This document shows positions 10,275 to 20,363 of a stretch of 64,000 nucleotides of DNA, piece after piece. Both the position numbers and the translations under genes were made by a program. This DNA comes from Molanna angustata (lineage: Eukaryota > Arthropoda > Insecta > Trichoptera > Molannidae), in the NCBI GenBank assembly GCA_963576475.1, contig OY754981.1, positions 26,698,132 to 26,762,131 of the forward strand, in the 5' to 3' direction. The notes under the pieces are model-generated. The model was given only the letters and a program-made list of their open reading frames with translations. It was not told the origin of the DNA and did not search any database. The stretch's first letter is position 1, and every line of letters starts with the position of its first letter.

Positions 10275-11222
10275 GGGCCGGTATTTCAGTCGGCACTTAG
10301 GAGTTTAACTCAAGTTTAAAAATATTGCGTATTTCAGTACCTAATCTTCCCTTAAATACGTCACTAAACGACAAATATTTAACTCAACGTTTCTGGCGGA
10401 TCGCGTGTCTTAATCTTGAGTTAAGTATTGTTTCTAGTCTTTTTCGCCAGGTGGCGTACTAACCGCCGCACGCTTTAATGTTTTATTTCATTTTATACTA
10501 CAAATAACTATGCCGCATAATAATTATAATCATGATTTATTTTTGTTGTTAAAATAAAAGACTTGATATAGAAGTGGTTCATGTATTTAATATATATTTT
10601 CTTTTTTACATAATTACAATGTATTGCCTGACAACAAACGAAATAAACTATCAGCCATGAAACGTCAGGCACGCATTTTAAAACTTTATTTTTGCGATGT
10701 TTTTTCATCCCACTTTTTAAATTGATCCATCCTGTTTCTATATATATATAGTGTGTATTCTTAAATTTTCTACGTAAGACATTATTTTACCATTATCACT
10801 TTAGTTCCATATCCATCTGTAAAACATACATACATTGAATTATACGTACTACGTACGTAGTACATATCCAATGACGTTTTATCACTACAATGATTGATTT
10901 TAATTAAAAAAAACATCGATCGGTATAAAAAATTGAAATAGTAACATGCTGTGTAATGAAACAAATAAAATAATGTGTTGTTATACTAATAAAAATTATA
11001 TTTAGTCACAGCTTCGCGTCACGTATCATTAAAGGTTATTGAAATTTGACAGATGCGTTATAGACAATAACCACAGAAAACGTAAAATATATCTATAGTT
11101 GAAGATTACGTAACTGACGTTTCATTTTGCACTGAAATACGCGAATGAAATTTAATCTTCCCTAAACTTTTAACTTGGATTACTAAATCCAACGATTTAA
11201 GGGCCAACTGATATCTCGGGCC
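10275..11222. mobile_element. Non-autonomous DNA transposon with GGGCCGGTATTTCAGTCGG-type ends
   Basis: The left end reads GGGCCGGTATTTCAGTCGGC. The right end, reverse-complemented, reads GGCCCGAGATATCAGTTGGC. Both continue into TTTAACTC/TTTAATC-like subterminal blocks with extra TATTTCAGT motifs. The flanks are ATA on both sides (10272-10274 and 11223-11225), a candidate 3-bp target duplication. GC-rich ends and a 3-bp duplication suggest the PIF/Harbinger class, although that class normally duplicates TTA or TAA. No transposase frame is present in the ~0.95 kb. Confidence 0.6.
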
Positions 11223-11361
11223 ATAGTCACTATAGTTCAGTTAATTTTAACATGAAATTTTATTACTATTAACAAAAAAAAATAACAGTGAAGGCGCATT
11301 GAGCATTAGAAATATCCGTAAGAAGTATTTCAAAATATAATCGTGGATTTTTAACATAAAC

Positions 11362-11545
11362 CCTCCAGTGCACCCTACACAAGTGGCGAGTTTATTGCCA
11401 TATAGAAATTTCTTCAAATAAAACCACGTGTTTCTATCACAGAGAATAAATATTTATAATAAATATTTGTGTGACATTTGTATTTTTGCTGGGGATCGAA
11501 CCCACGATCCCATAGAACTGTGCCGCGGATGTCGGCATACTTTAT
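11362..11545 (-). mobile_element. tRNA-derived SINE, family B (inverted copy)
   Basis: On the minus strand, a degenerate tRNA-like head (CCGCGGCACAGTTC and the B-box-like GGGTTCGATCCCCAGC) is followed by a body ending in GGCAATAAACTCGCCACTTG. The same head and tail occur at 50499-50712 and 57968-58262. Such heads supply the internal RNA polymerase III promoter (family knowledge). Confidence 0.7.
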
Positions 11546-12179
11546 TTACACAAATCACAATTTACACAAATTGAAATGAATACAATGAGCTTGTTGTATC
11601 AATACAATTATTGTATGAACACAAACAATAAGAAAAGGAAAAAAATGTACGTCAGGTTTTCCTTATTGGGGTTTACAAAAATCTTTGGGGTTTATAAAAA
11701 ATAGGAGTAAAAATATATGTATTATTTCTTGCATAAATTTTCAATTAAATGCTTCCTTTATTTTTCAAGAATATCAAATTGTCTTATCAAATTCTTTAGT
11801 GTTAAATTATCATGTCAAAAATCCAATCCCCGTAACGCTACCAATTAATGCGTTGTTTTTAACATTTTATAAAATATTGATAGGGTGTGTACAACATCAC
11901 AAATTAGGATGTTGAATAAATTGTTTAACATAAAAGGACAGACATTTTTGTTATGTTAACACATTTTTGGGGTAGAAATGAGCTAACCCCAAATTTATCT
12001 TTCCAAAAAAAAAAACTAGGTACCTATGCATTTATTTGTGATACGTTTTCTATTTACATTTATTGTTACTCTAGATTTTTTCTACTTAAAAATCTAATGT
12101 TTTTGATTCGCATTCGATACGCTATTAAATTGAACTCGGATTATACCCGATTAAACTGAAATCAAATAGAACAAAAATT
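11546..12179. other. AT-rich intronic stretch, nothing recognised
   Basis: Two ORFs of 68-76 codons here are Phe/Ile/Asn-rich and look like chance frames. No repeat boundary was seen. Confidence 0.45.
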
Positions 12180-12493
12180 TTAATACTGAGTATAAAAGTT
12201 TTGTGTACCTAAAATTGTCTATATATTCTGAAATTTTAGGCTTTGTGAATCCAGCGGATCAAAAGTTATAAGGGGAGATTGACAGACACACACACATACA
12301 GATACACAAAACTCACATAAAATGTTCTACTCCGAATTCTGAGTAAATTCTCTAAGTTGGTGTTTTAAGCATGCAAAAAGTCCACTACGCCATACAAAAT
12401 GTTCCTAGTATTCCTTATACGCGGGTCTTGGCTTAATACTTTGTCGATATGTTTTAAGCGAATAAATTCTCTTGAACAAATCGACAGTTGGAT
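12180..12493 (-). mobile_element. Family A element, partial inverted copy
   Basis: It matches the left third of the family A unit in reverse: GAGTATAAAAGTTTTGTG, GATCAAAAGTTATAAGGGG, a short CA tract, TCCGAATTCTGAGTAAAT, and the terminal AAATCGACAGTTGGAT at 12478-12493. The other end is missing. More diverged than the tandem pair. Confidence 0.7.
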
Positions 12494-13019
12494 TACTATA
12501 CGGTAGGATAAATATGATTCTTGAGATTTTATTTAAAAATTAGAATATACTTTTTGAACTACATTGAATCATAAAATAACAAGTTTTGTGCCGACAAAAG
12601 AAATCGCTTACCAGTTCATAAAAATATATATCAACATTCCATAAAATATAGATAATCTTTGTACCCGAACAATTCGGACATAAAATAAATTCTATGTGAT
12701 GTTTTGAATACAATCCACGAATGATTTGTAAGTGTTGACTTTTATTTTTAATTTTAAATGTCATTATGTTTTATACAAACGTAAAATATTTTAGTGTTTA
12801 ATAAAAGCCGCACGCCCAAAATGGAGACTAGTAGGTATATGTACATACAGTGATGTGAAGGACCAATCATAATTCAAGAAAAAGATCGTCTCCGTGAAAG
12901 ACTGATTATAATCATACTTTATTTTGATCTAGGTATGTTAGTGCATTTTTTTTTATATTACGTTTTTATGTATTTTTTTTTATTTCCATTGTTGTTTGTG
13001 ATATTATCACTTTTTATAT
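12494..13019. other. AT-rich intronic stretch, nothing recognised
   Basis: No coding or structured signal beyond chance ORFs. Confidence 0.45.
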
Positions 13020-13172
13020 ACGATTGATGTTGGCATCAACTAATAGAGTGTCACTGTCTCGAGATGCATTGGCCCCTGCACAGGTTTTTTACCTAGTTTT
13101 TCATTGCAGATTCAATAAGTATTGTAATGTCATCAGTGTTTGTATGAATAAATAAATAAAGTAAAAAATAAA
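13020..13172 (+). repeat. Dispersed repeat, family L, copy 1
   Basis: Contains AGAGTGTCACTGTCTCGAGA, TGCATTGGCCCCTGCACAGG, and an ending with AATAAATAAATAAAG. A shorter inverted relative (GCCCCACTAGGG, GAGCTAATGCATCTTGAAAC) is at 52352-52430. The A-rich, AATAAA-containing end suggests a retroposed 3' end (SINE or LINE tail). Confidence 0.5.
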
Positions 13173-14564
13173 TAAAATCGTTAATATCAAGTCTATATAA
13201 GGTTGCAGAATGCATACATATGTTGTCGTCTTATGCGCCAACTTGAAATCGAATTTTTAAACGGCTTCCATAATCAAATCTTGCTGAAATTTTGTATGCA
13301 CATGTGCATTCATTGACAATATTTGACGGCACGAAATTGAACAAATATAAAATCTATTAAAATAAGTAAAATTAAATAAAAATATAAGAATAGAAAGTAA
13401 AAATAAATAAATAAACATTTTTTATACAAATTTGATACAAAAATGCATTAAAATTATACAATATTTTTTATTATGGTTCTCTTTGCGATCCAATTAAATC
13501 TAGTTTAAAATTTTCGTTTATTAAATAAGTAGGTATTCATGGGTTCCGTACAAATTCCAAACAAATTCCGTATTTTAAATAAAGTCGTAGTCACGAATGT
13601 AATGATTTAAATTGCAAAAGGGAACGTCCATTACAAGACTTGAAATGTGAATAAAGATCGATGCAATAGTTTATTCTTGTCCATCACTAAATTTCCATAT
13701 CGGAAAGAAATATTTCAAATCCTATTCGAGATATTCAAAATTTCGTTATAAATCTAACTGGGATGGCTTTATGGTGACACTTCTATAATAGACGTATATA
13801 ATATAAAGGGTTCATTCTCTATAGCGCTTTCGTTATTTTTATGTCTTTATTATAATTTATAATATATATTTATTTTAACCTGACTCGACTCTTGCTCCAA
13901 ACTTACTGGTATATATTTTTTTTAATATTGTCTTTTTCGTTTCTCTTCCATAAACAAATGATGGCTATAATAAATTAAGTAATAATATGCTGATAGATAA
14001 GAACTTCCAACCCTTGTAGCTCGTAGCGGAAGGGACAACACTCCAATATTCTTGTATAAGATATTTCAACAGGTAGGAAAAATACAATTTGTATCTATAC
14101 ACTGACCTGTGCTGGCCTATCAGTCAATCGATCTTATTTCAACGATTAATCAAAAATAACCAACGAAGAAGAGGAAAAAAGCGAATTTTGTATCAATTGA
14201 TATCACAAAAAAATACTAATAATGTCTTAGTTAAAAAACTTGACAAAGCCCTATTAGTTTTTATATAGTGTACGAACAAGGAACACCCCAAAGTTATTTT
14301 TAAATAAATAAAAAACTAACCGCGCCGCTCAGAATTCGCCACTTTACCGATGATTTACCACATAAAATGAGTATAAGATCAGGTCCGTGAATATATTCTG
14401 TAAGTCTTTGACACTTTTCTGGAGCCTGCACATTAGGCAGGAATATATGCTACCAGCCGATAAGTCTATCTTTCATGAATTCAAAGATGGTCCGTTTTTG
14501 TTACACTTATAATTTTTTATATTCATTATATTGTTAAAATTTTTTGTATACGTTGGTATATTTT
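13173..14564. other. AT-rich intronic stretch, nothing recognised
   Basis: Long AT-rich DNA with no frame, splice-site pair or repeat end that I can support. Confidence 0.45.
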
Positions 14565-14665
14565 ATTAGTTGGTTGGACGAGATTGCCTTATAGCAAAAA
14601 ACCCTTTCTTTGTGCAATTTTCTGTACCTACAGAAATTTGATGATTAAATAAATAACAATAATAA
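14565..14665 (+). repeat. Retroposon 3'-tail fragment (TTGGAAGAGATTGCC type)
   Basis: Contains GGTTGGACGAGATTGCCTTA, then AATTTTCTGTACCTAC and AAATAAATAACAATAATAA. Related tails lie at 27000-27060, 27806-27885 and (inverted) 53922-54005, and form the 3' part of the family B SINEs. The head is missing here. Confidence 0.5.
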
Positions 14666-15834
14666 TTTGAAATGTGGATCCATAGAAGAATACTCACTCT
14701 GAGGACAGACAGAGTTATCAAAACGGAATTAGGTACTCAACAGCGCCGATATGAAGAGTCAACCATCAAGCAGCGCAAAATGACATATTTTTTTAAATTT
14801 ATTACAAAGCAATAAAATTTTACATATAAATTACAATTTAAAAACGTTTACAAATTCATAATAACCCTCTTTAATTGAGATAAAATCTCGTGTTAAGAGA
14901 GGGGAGTATCTATTTTGTATTGTTACATTTGCCAAAAAATTGCACATCTTCTAACAAATAAGAAGCTACACAAAAACAAGAATGAAATAAACAAAAAAAA
15001 TTAAATCAGTACAATTTTTTGATTTTATCTTAAATATATTATATTTTTTCGAGTCATAGACTCAAAGGGAGTTCATTAAACCACTTAGAACCTTTATACT
15101 TATAGAAATGTTGTGAGGCAGTTGTACGTAAAAGAGGAATAGTAATACCTACATCCTTGTGAATTTATTCGGCTGCTCATAGAAAATTGACAATTTGTTT
15201 GAATTTGATAGAATACATAATATATATTATATCTTTATGAATTTGGAACAGTGAGATTTTTTTGTAGATCTTTTCAACATTTGTAACTTTAAATTCTTGA
15301 AATATATAGGTGATACAATTAGAGGATCATAAAACAGGTCACTGCGGTTGATCTTGATAAATGATTAAAGGTCGACAAAGTGTCGGCTAAACGCAAAAGT
15401 GGCTTAATAATATTCATGAATGGACTGAAGTGCGGGATATCTCACATTTTTTTTATTAGCACGAGACAGAGAGACTTGCTGAAGTTGCCGGAACATGACA
15501 TCGTACGACAAGAAGAAGAAGAAGAAGAATGACCTCTCATTTTCTTTCAACTTGTAGGTACAAGTGGTAATTTCATAGCCAAATGACATTTTTATTCAAA
15601 AAACTCGTGTTTACAGCTTATGGAGCCACATTTTTCCTACCTTGTCACACATCCATTATTAATTAATTGTCATTCTTGTATCATATTTCTTATTTCTAAT
15701 TGCTTCTCAGGCAACTAACAAGTACTATGTCAAATATTAATTTAACAAGCACCAAATAACATGTTGCCACATTCTGGAGACTTGCGATATTTATAGTCTC
15801 ACACATCCAGACTGAAAATACAATTAAAAAATAT
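14666..15834. other. AT-rich intronic stretch with a short AGA run
   Basis: Mostly featureless. An (AGA)n run sits at about 15510-15530, just after a less AT-rich block, as seen at the 3' end of the RTE-type fragment near 60280; it could be a remnant LINE tail. No gene seen. Confidence 0.4.
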
Positions 15835-15906
15835 GTCCCTACCGGGAGTGGAACCCGGGACCTTTGGCTCAGATGTCAGGTATCTAACCAGTTGAGCAAC
15901 GAGGGC
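15835..15906 (-). mobile_element. tRNA-like SINE head, family K
   Basis: The minus strand reads GCCCTCGTTGCTCAACTGGT (A-box region) and, further on, CCGGGTTCCACTCCCGG, a perfect 5-bp T-arm with a B-box loop. The acceptor arms GCCCTCG and TAGGGAC do not pair well and no clean anticodon arm forms, so this is more likely the head of a tRNA-derived SINE, or a tRNA pseudogene, than a working tRNA gene. Confidence 0.6.
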
Positions 15907-16359
15907 TTTCTTTTTTCTTGACATTAAATATTTACTAACTATTATCACATAATCCCCAAACCTCACTAGGACTGTACCTGTTTCGATTGGCGATTTCACA
16001 CAATTAGTGCGACATTATTCACAAAAATATACATGTTGCAAGTTTCTAGTAAAAACAATCGGGTACCTCACACCTATTCAGCAACAATAATATTGTCACC
16101 ACACAAATGCAAGGCACCCATCTATTATAGTATCTACCCAAGTTAATAGTACAATTATTGTAATATATACATAGTACAAAACAACAAAACAGTAAGGTGA
16201 CCACACAGTTAATATGTATTATGGAAAAATATTTATATATAAATATTTATTAGTAATTCGGGTCTCAAGTTTTACTTCTGTAAGAATGAAGTTTTTAATT
16301 TTCTTTTTGAATGACTTATATGCAAAGATATACTATATACCTATAGTATCATTCTTTTC
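15907..16359. other. AT-rich intronic stretch, nothing recognised
   Basis: Possibly the body of the preceding SINE at its start; otherwise no recognisable feature. Confidence 0.4.
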
Positions 16360-16362
16360 TTA

Positions 16363-16830
16363 AGTGCATTTTACATGAACAAGGATTTCAACGCGGTCCG
16401 ATTTTCAACGCTTAAAAAAGCATCCAAAATACAAGTTACTCAAAACATCGCTTTACACGAGTATTATTTTCTCCTTTATTTGCGATCCCTATTATTGCAA
16501 TTACGGAAAAATTAAATATGCCATTCATGTGAAAAATAGGAACATTTTGTTTTCGCTTATTCCGCGTTTCGTTCGACAGTGTTGACATCTTTCTCTCGTT
16601 TTCTTCGTTTGACTACCGGGCATTTGACTTTAATTGGACACGATTTGATTTTTTTTCGACCCTCACTTTTTTATTTTTGTTTTAGAACATTGTTCTCTGG
16701 TCGAGAGATGCCAAATAAACAAAAGAAACCGCGAACATCAAAGTCAACACAACACAAACGGCATCAATTTTTTTCCCGCCGCGTTGAAAACCTGAACCGC
16801 GTTGAATACCTTGTCCGTGTAAAGTGCGCT
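16363..16830. mobile_element. MITE with ~50-bp terminal inverted repeats and TTA target duplication
   Basis: The left end AGTGCATTTTACATGAACAA and the right end (reverse complement) AGCGCACTTTACACGGACAA are imperfect inverted repeats that continue through GGATTTCAACGCGGTCC and GTATTCAACGCGGTTCAGG for about 50 bp. TTA flanks both sides (16360-16362 and 16831-16833). A TWA duplication is the hallmark of the PIF/Harbinger superfamily. The 468-bp element encodes no recognisable transposase; the 98-codon frame overlapping it is a shadow. Confidence 0.75.
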
Positions 16831-16833
16831 TTA

Positions 16834-17985
16834 GACGACTCTGGACTGTTTTGTACGTTCCTGTCAGATTTTTAAATTTTGTCCTTCATGATGAAAATGA
16901 GCAAAGTTTCTTTTATTATTTACTAACAGAAAATGAAATGATTTTTGTTCATTATTCATTGAAATGATTTGGTCACATGGGAAGAATGAATGACAACATT
17001 TACGTCACCCATATTTACAAAAAAATACTTTCGATATTTACGGGTTTATTGAAGTGTATTTAATATTCACACAATATAAGATCATTTATGGTTTTTTACC
17101 TCTGATTGGTATCGACGTGTCCCTGAATCAAGGAGTATCGATACCAGGAACACAGAATATCCCTATAAATGTCACGACGGCAATTCATCAACCGCAGAAC
17201 AAAAGGACTACTATAACTGGTTTTATTTCCTGGATCTTAACTCATACTCAATTTCTTATTATTATTTTTTAATGAACACGCGTTTATAAACCAAATGTAC
17301 ATACATAAAATCTAGATCGACTTTTCTAGAAAATCATCTATAATATAATTACTGTACGCCATTTTTTTTTCGTCCTTCAACGGATTGCCAGTAAAATAAT
17401 TTTTCCTTATACAATTTTCACGTTCGAAATTTTTATTTAAAATAATAAATAAATTGACGCGAAAAAGTACAAATTAATCGTTTAAAATGTATTTTCTGTA
17501 TAAATTGACATTATTGTTTAAAAAGGAATTTTAAACATTCAGAATAAATTTTAACCGTAATAATCTGCGGAATATCCATTTTGAATACTGACAACATTGC
17601 TTTCAATATGTCATTATAATACGCAAAATGTCGCAAAAGATGACAGGTAATGTTTTCGTTTAATCGCATTTTTTAATTATTATGTATAATTTATCATTAT
17701 TATTGTATTATTATAAAAATATATTGAGTCTTAACTGTTGTGTACTGTTCTAAATGATATTTCGAATGTACATTCAAATTATCAATGTTTGTAATTTCAA
17801 ACGTACGCATTAAATATAACGCATTTCTTTCAAGACATTATCGAAAGTATATTTTTTTCGCATTTTTACTATAAAAATACTGTTTTATTACTTGATTTTA
17901 ACGTTTCCACATAAAGATATTTAGTTTTTAAATGTCCTAAATGGTATATTTGACGATATTTAGTTTTACAAGGTTATTTCGCAAC
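16834..17985. other. AT-rich intronic stretch, nothing recognised
   Basis: A 72-codon frame at 17054-17272 has no recognisable motif. No repeat end or splice pair was seen. Confidence 0.45.
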
Positions 17986-18552
17986 TGCCACGTAGCGGCA
18001 AATAAAGTCGCAATAGCGGCCAGGGGCAGAGCCCCTATTCTTATTATATTGGTTTAAAAAAATATTATTGTACGTTGCCCATTTTTACAAATAAATAACG
18101 GAATATCAACAACATTTGAGATTTGAATGCTTTACATGCACCGAATAATTATTTCATTGAAAAACATGCCTATATAATTGAAACATTATACATGATAATA
18201 TTATGTGCTTAAGTACAATTTAAATGTTTTTTTTTTTAATATGATTCATTTATATAAATAAATATACACTAATAACTTATTGTTTAATTTCTATTATGGT
18301 AACATTATTAAACATTGAGCTAATAATATAATAAATTAATGAATATGTTGGTGCAATACTGAATTGGTTAGATGTGCAGCGGTCATAGGTTGGTGCGAAG
18401 CGTTAAAAAAACGTCGCGTGGCATAAATAAAAATGGCGCGCAGCACCCAAAGAAATGCGCAGCGCATAAATAAAGGAGCGAAGCGCCTAAAAATATGGCG
18501 CGTAGCGCCAAACTGGGGTTGGGCCGCGAAGCGGCCAGGGGCGGAGCCCCTA
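17986..18552 (+). repeat. Cluster of short GC-rich hairpins in two blocks
   Basis: Short palindromes with ~6-bp arms and 3-4-nt loops stand out in AT-rich DNA. Perfect cases are AGGGGC-AGA-GCCCCT (18022-18036), TGGCGC-GTA-GCGCCA (18496-18510), GGCCGC-GAA-GCGGCC (18522-18536) and AGGGGC-GGA-GCCCCT (18537-18551); the last two abut with no gap. Imperfect ones lie at 17986-18000, 18008-18021, 18392-18404 and 18455-18467. Arm sequences differ between hairpins while pairing is kept. Both blocks end in GCGGCCAGGGGC-RGA-GCCCCTA. The second ends CTAGT, reminiscent of a Helitron 3' end (hairpin then CTRR, inserted before T). About 330 bp of AT-rich DNA separates the blocks. Confidence 0.7.
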
Positions 18553-19596
18553 GTCATATTTAAAAACGAAAGAGGGAAATCACAGAAGCTTTAACAATAG
18601 ACGAGAATGTATGAGATGAGTTTTTTTTATTAATTTAAGGCCTAGTGAGGGGCTTGACATATAAAATAGTAAAAAACAAGAATAGGTACATGAATGTTAA
18701 TGAGGCGATGGATTCTTGTCAATATTCTTTAAGAATTGGGCGTCCAGTGTTCTCTGCCTACCCGGTAAGGAACATGGCGAGATGGTTTATATGTATATAT
18801 CTGTAAAAAATATATATTTTTTAAAATTATTTTGATTAGTGTTCTTGCAGAGTTCTGAAAAATCGGGTGATATTTATCCAATATATAATTTATAATTTAT
18901 CCAATATTTAATACAGGAATTAATTTTATTTAATCCAAAAGTTTCCAATGTGCTACCTATCTTTTATAAATTGTAAAACAGTGCTACAATGTTCAATGAG
19001 TGGACCAGTGAAACCCCTTTACTTTCAATGTCAAAATTAAAATGGCAATATATCACACTATTAAAAAAATATATGAGTATAATATTATGAATTGACGTAT
19101 CGGTACATTGACAAAAATTGATTTATATTCTGTCGAAACTGATTGATATAATCAGAAAATAAATTAGTTGAGGCTAAAAAAACGTCAAGAACTTTCAGTG
19201 TGGGATCTAAAAAAGAACGAAACAACGAAGAACAAACATAAAGAAGTCTGCAGAGCATTCACTTTCAAATACATCAAGTGATGTGTCAAACGTTGCGTTT
19301 GTTAGTAGCACGACTGACGTACAGGCTAAAAGTGTTGTGGTTTGCGGTTTACCAAGAACGATTTTGAACTGGCTTTCAGAAATGACAAAAGAATAGCGAA
19401 AATGCAAAAAAAAAGGTTTTATTCCATATTGGAGTTAATAACATTTCTTTATGATGATGTAAAACTAATTAAAACAGGAAATATTTAAATAGGATATTTA
19501 ATATGACAGTTTGGTAACACTGAATCTTACTGTCCAATAGAGAGTTCATAGTTTAAACATTGAATTATATCTTTTAAAAATATCTATAAAAAAAAT
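18553..19596. other. Intronic stretch, no recognised gene
   Basis: Mostly AT-rich. On the plus strand a frame is open from about 19210 to a TAG near 19397 (reads KKSAEHSLSNTSSDVSNV), about 60 codons with ordinary-looking amino acids. I do not recognise it and it has no clear start. It may be a relic of a mobile element. Confidence 0.35.
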
Positions 19597-20062
19597 GTGC
19601 TATTTCAAATACATAAGGACATTGGAAGGTCGCACCATGCCTTTGTACGTGTGGCGAGTGATAGACATAATATAGTGGGTCAACTGTGTACCCCATTAAC
19701 ACATACATACACAACACACCACAACTACACGTACAATGGGGTGGTGTGGTTCAACCAACTTGAAACAGATTTAAGACTGGCAATTGAACATAATGATTTA
19801 AAAAAAAAAATAAAGAATAAATCAAACTTATTATTTGACTGATATGTAAATTATATTAACTTCTTTTTGTATAGATAATAATTATGTATGTATAATATTT
19901 TGTGTATTCTGTATTAAATTGTCTCCTTTACACACGAGTGCTTGCACTCTAGTAAAGGGTAAATATGTTTTGTCTTACTGTGAATCTTTTCTATATAGTT
20001 TGTTTGTTTTATATTTTGTATATGTTATTGTAAACTTAATAAAATAAAAAAATAAAAAATAT
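19597..20062 (+). mobile_element. LINE 3' end (C-terminus, 3' UTR and A-rich tail), family G
   Basis: The frame 19597-19842 ends NGVVWFNQLETDLRLAIEHN then a Lys-rich stretch, resembling the C-terminus of non-LTR polyproteins. It is followed by a ~200-nt 3' region containing CTCCTTTACACACGAGTGCT and CACTCTAGTAAAGGG, then AATAAAATAAAAAAATAAAA at the end. The CTCCTTTACACACG...GTAAAGGG block recurs at 41216-41262 and inverted at 39148-39230. The 5' portion is missing. LINE clade not determined. Confidence 0.55.
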
Positions 20063-20259
20063 GCAAGGTTTTAGAATTCTCCGCACTCTTCTCATGTTCT
20101 TTCATAGTTCGGCAGTCATCAGTCCCCATAAGCAGAACGGGTTGTGATGGGAGAAGAAAAAGGAACATACATGAAAAATTATGAAGATCTTTTAATTTGT
20201 TAAAATGAGGAAAGTAATTATTTTTGTTCTATATTAAAAAAGGTAGTGATCGTACATAC

Positions 20260-20363
20260 AGAACTGTATGGCATCCCACAAGCGTCCATGCAGAGGTAGA
20301 GGCAGGTTGCAACTCCTTGTATCTTGATCTGACCCAAGTTCACTGTCGTCCTCTGGAGAATGG
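20260..20363 (-). CDS. bnl: Branchless-type fibroblast growth factor, central exon (104 nt)
   Basis: Starts after a good acceptor (TTCTTTCTTCCACAG) and ends before the donor GTATGT. It contributes two bases of a split codon plus 34 codons, among them VNLGQIKIQGVATCLYLCMD and ACGMPYSS. This is the central FGF beta-trefoil segment (V-G-x-I-x-I-x-G-V...YL-M...G-Y). It ends in phase 0 and joins directly to KDFTEECIFNE of the exon at 5823-6626. A 104-nt second coding exon entered in phase 1 and left in phase 0 is also, as I recall, the arrangement of many vertebrate FGF genes. Readthrough past the donor gives only a short intronic extension. The upstream first exon is not recognised in this window. 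Confidence 0.92.

Larger units (their letters stand above)
6627..20259 (-). other. bnl: Intron between the two FGF exons (13,633 nt)
   Basis: Bounded on the transcript strand by GTATGT (donor, at 20259 downward) and TTTCAG (acceptor, ending at 6627). It interrupts between codons (phase 0). It is filled with mobile elements: family A tandem pair, a reverse-transcriptase fragment, two TIR elements, SINEs, a hairpin cluster and a LINE 3' end. No other host exon was recognised inside it. Confidence 0.9.

Noticed and set aside
15835..15906. Functional tRNA gene on the minus strand
   Set aside because: The T-arm is perfect, but the acceptor stem does not pair and no convincing anticodon arm forms.
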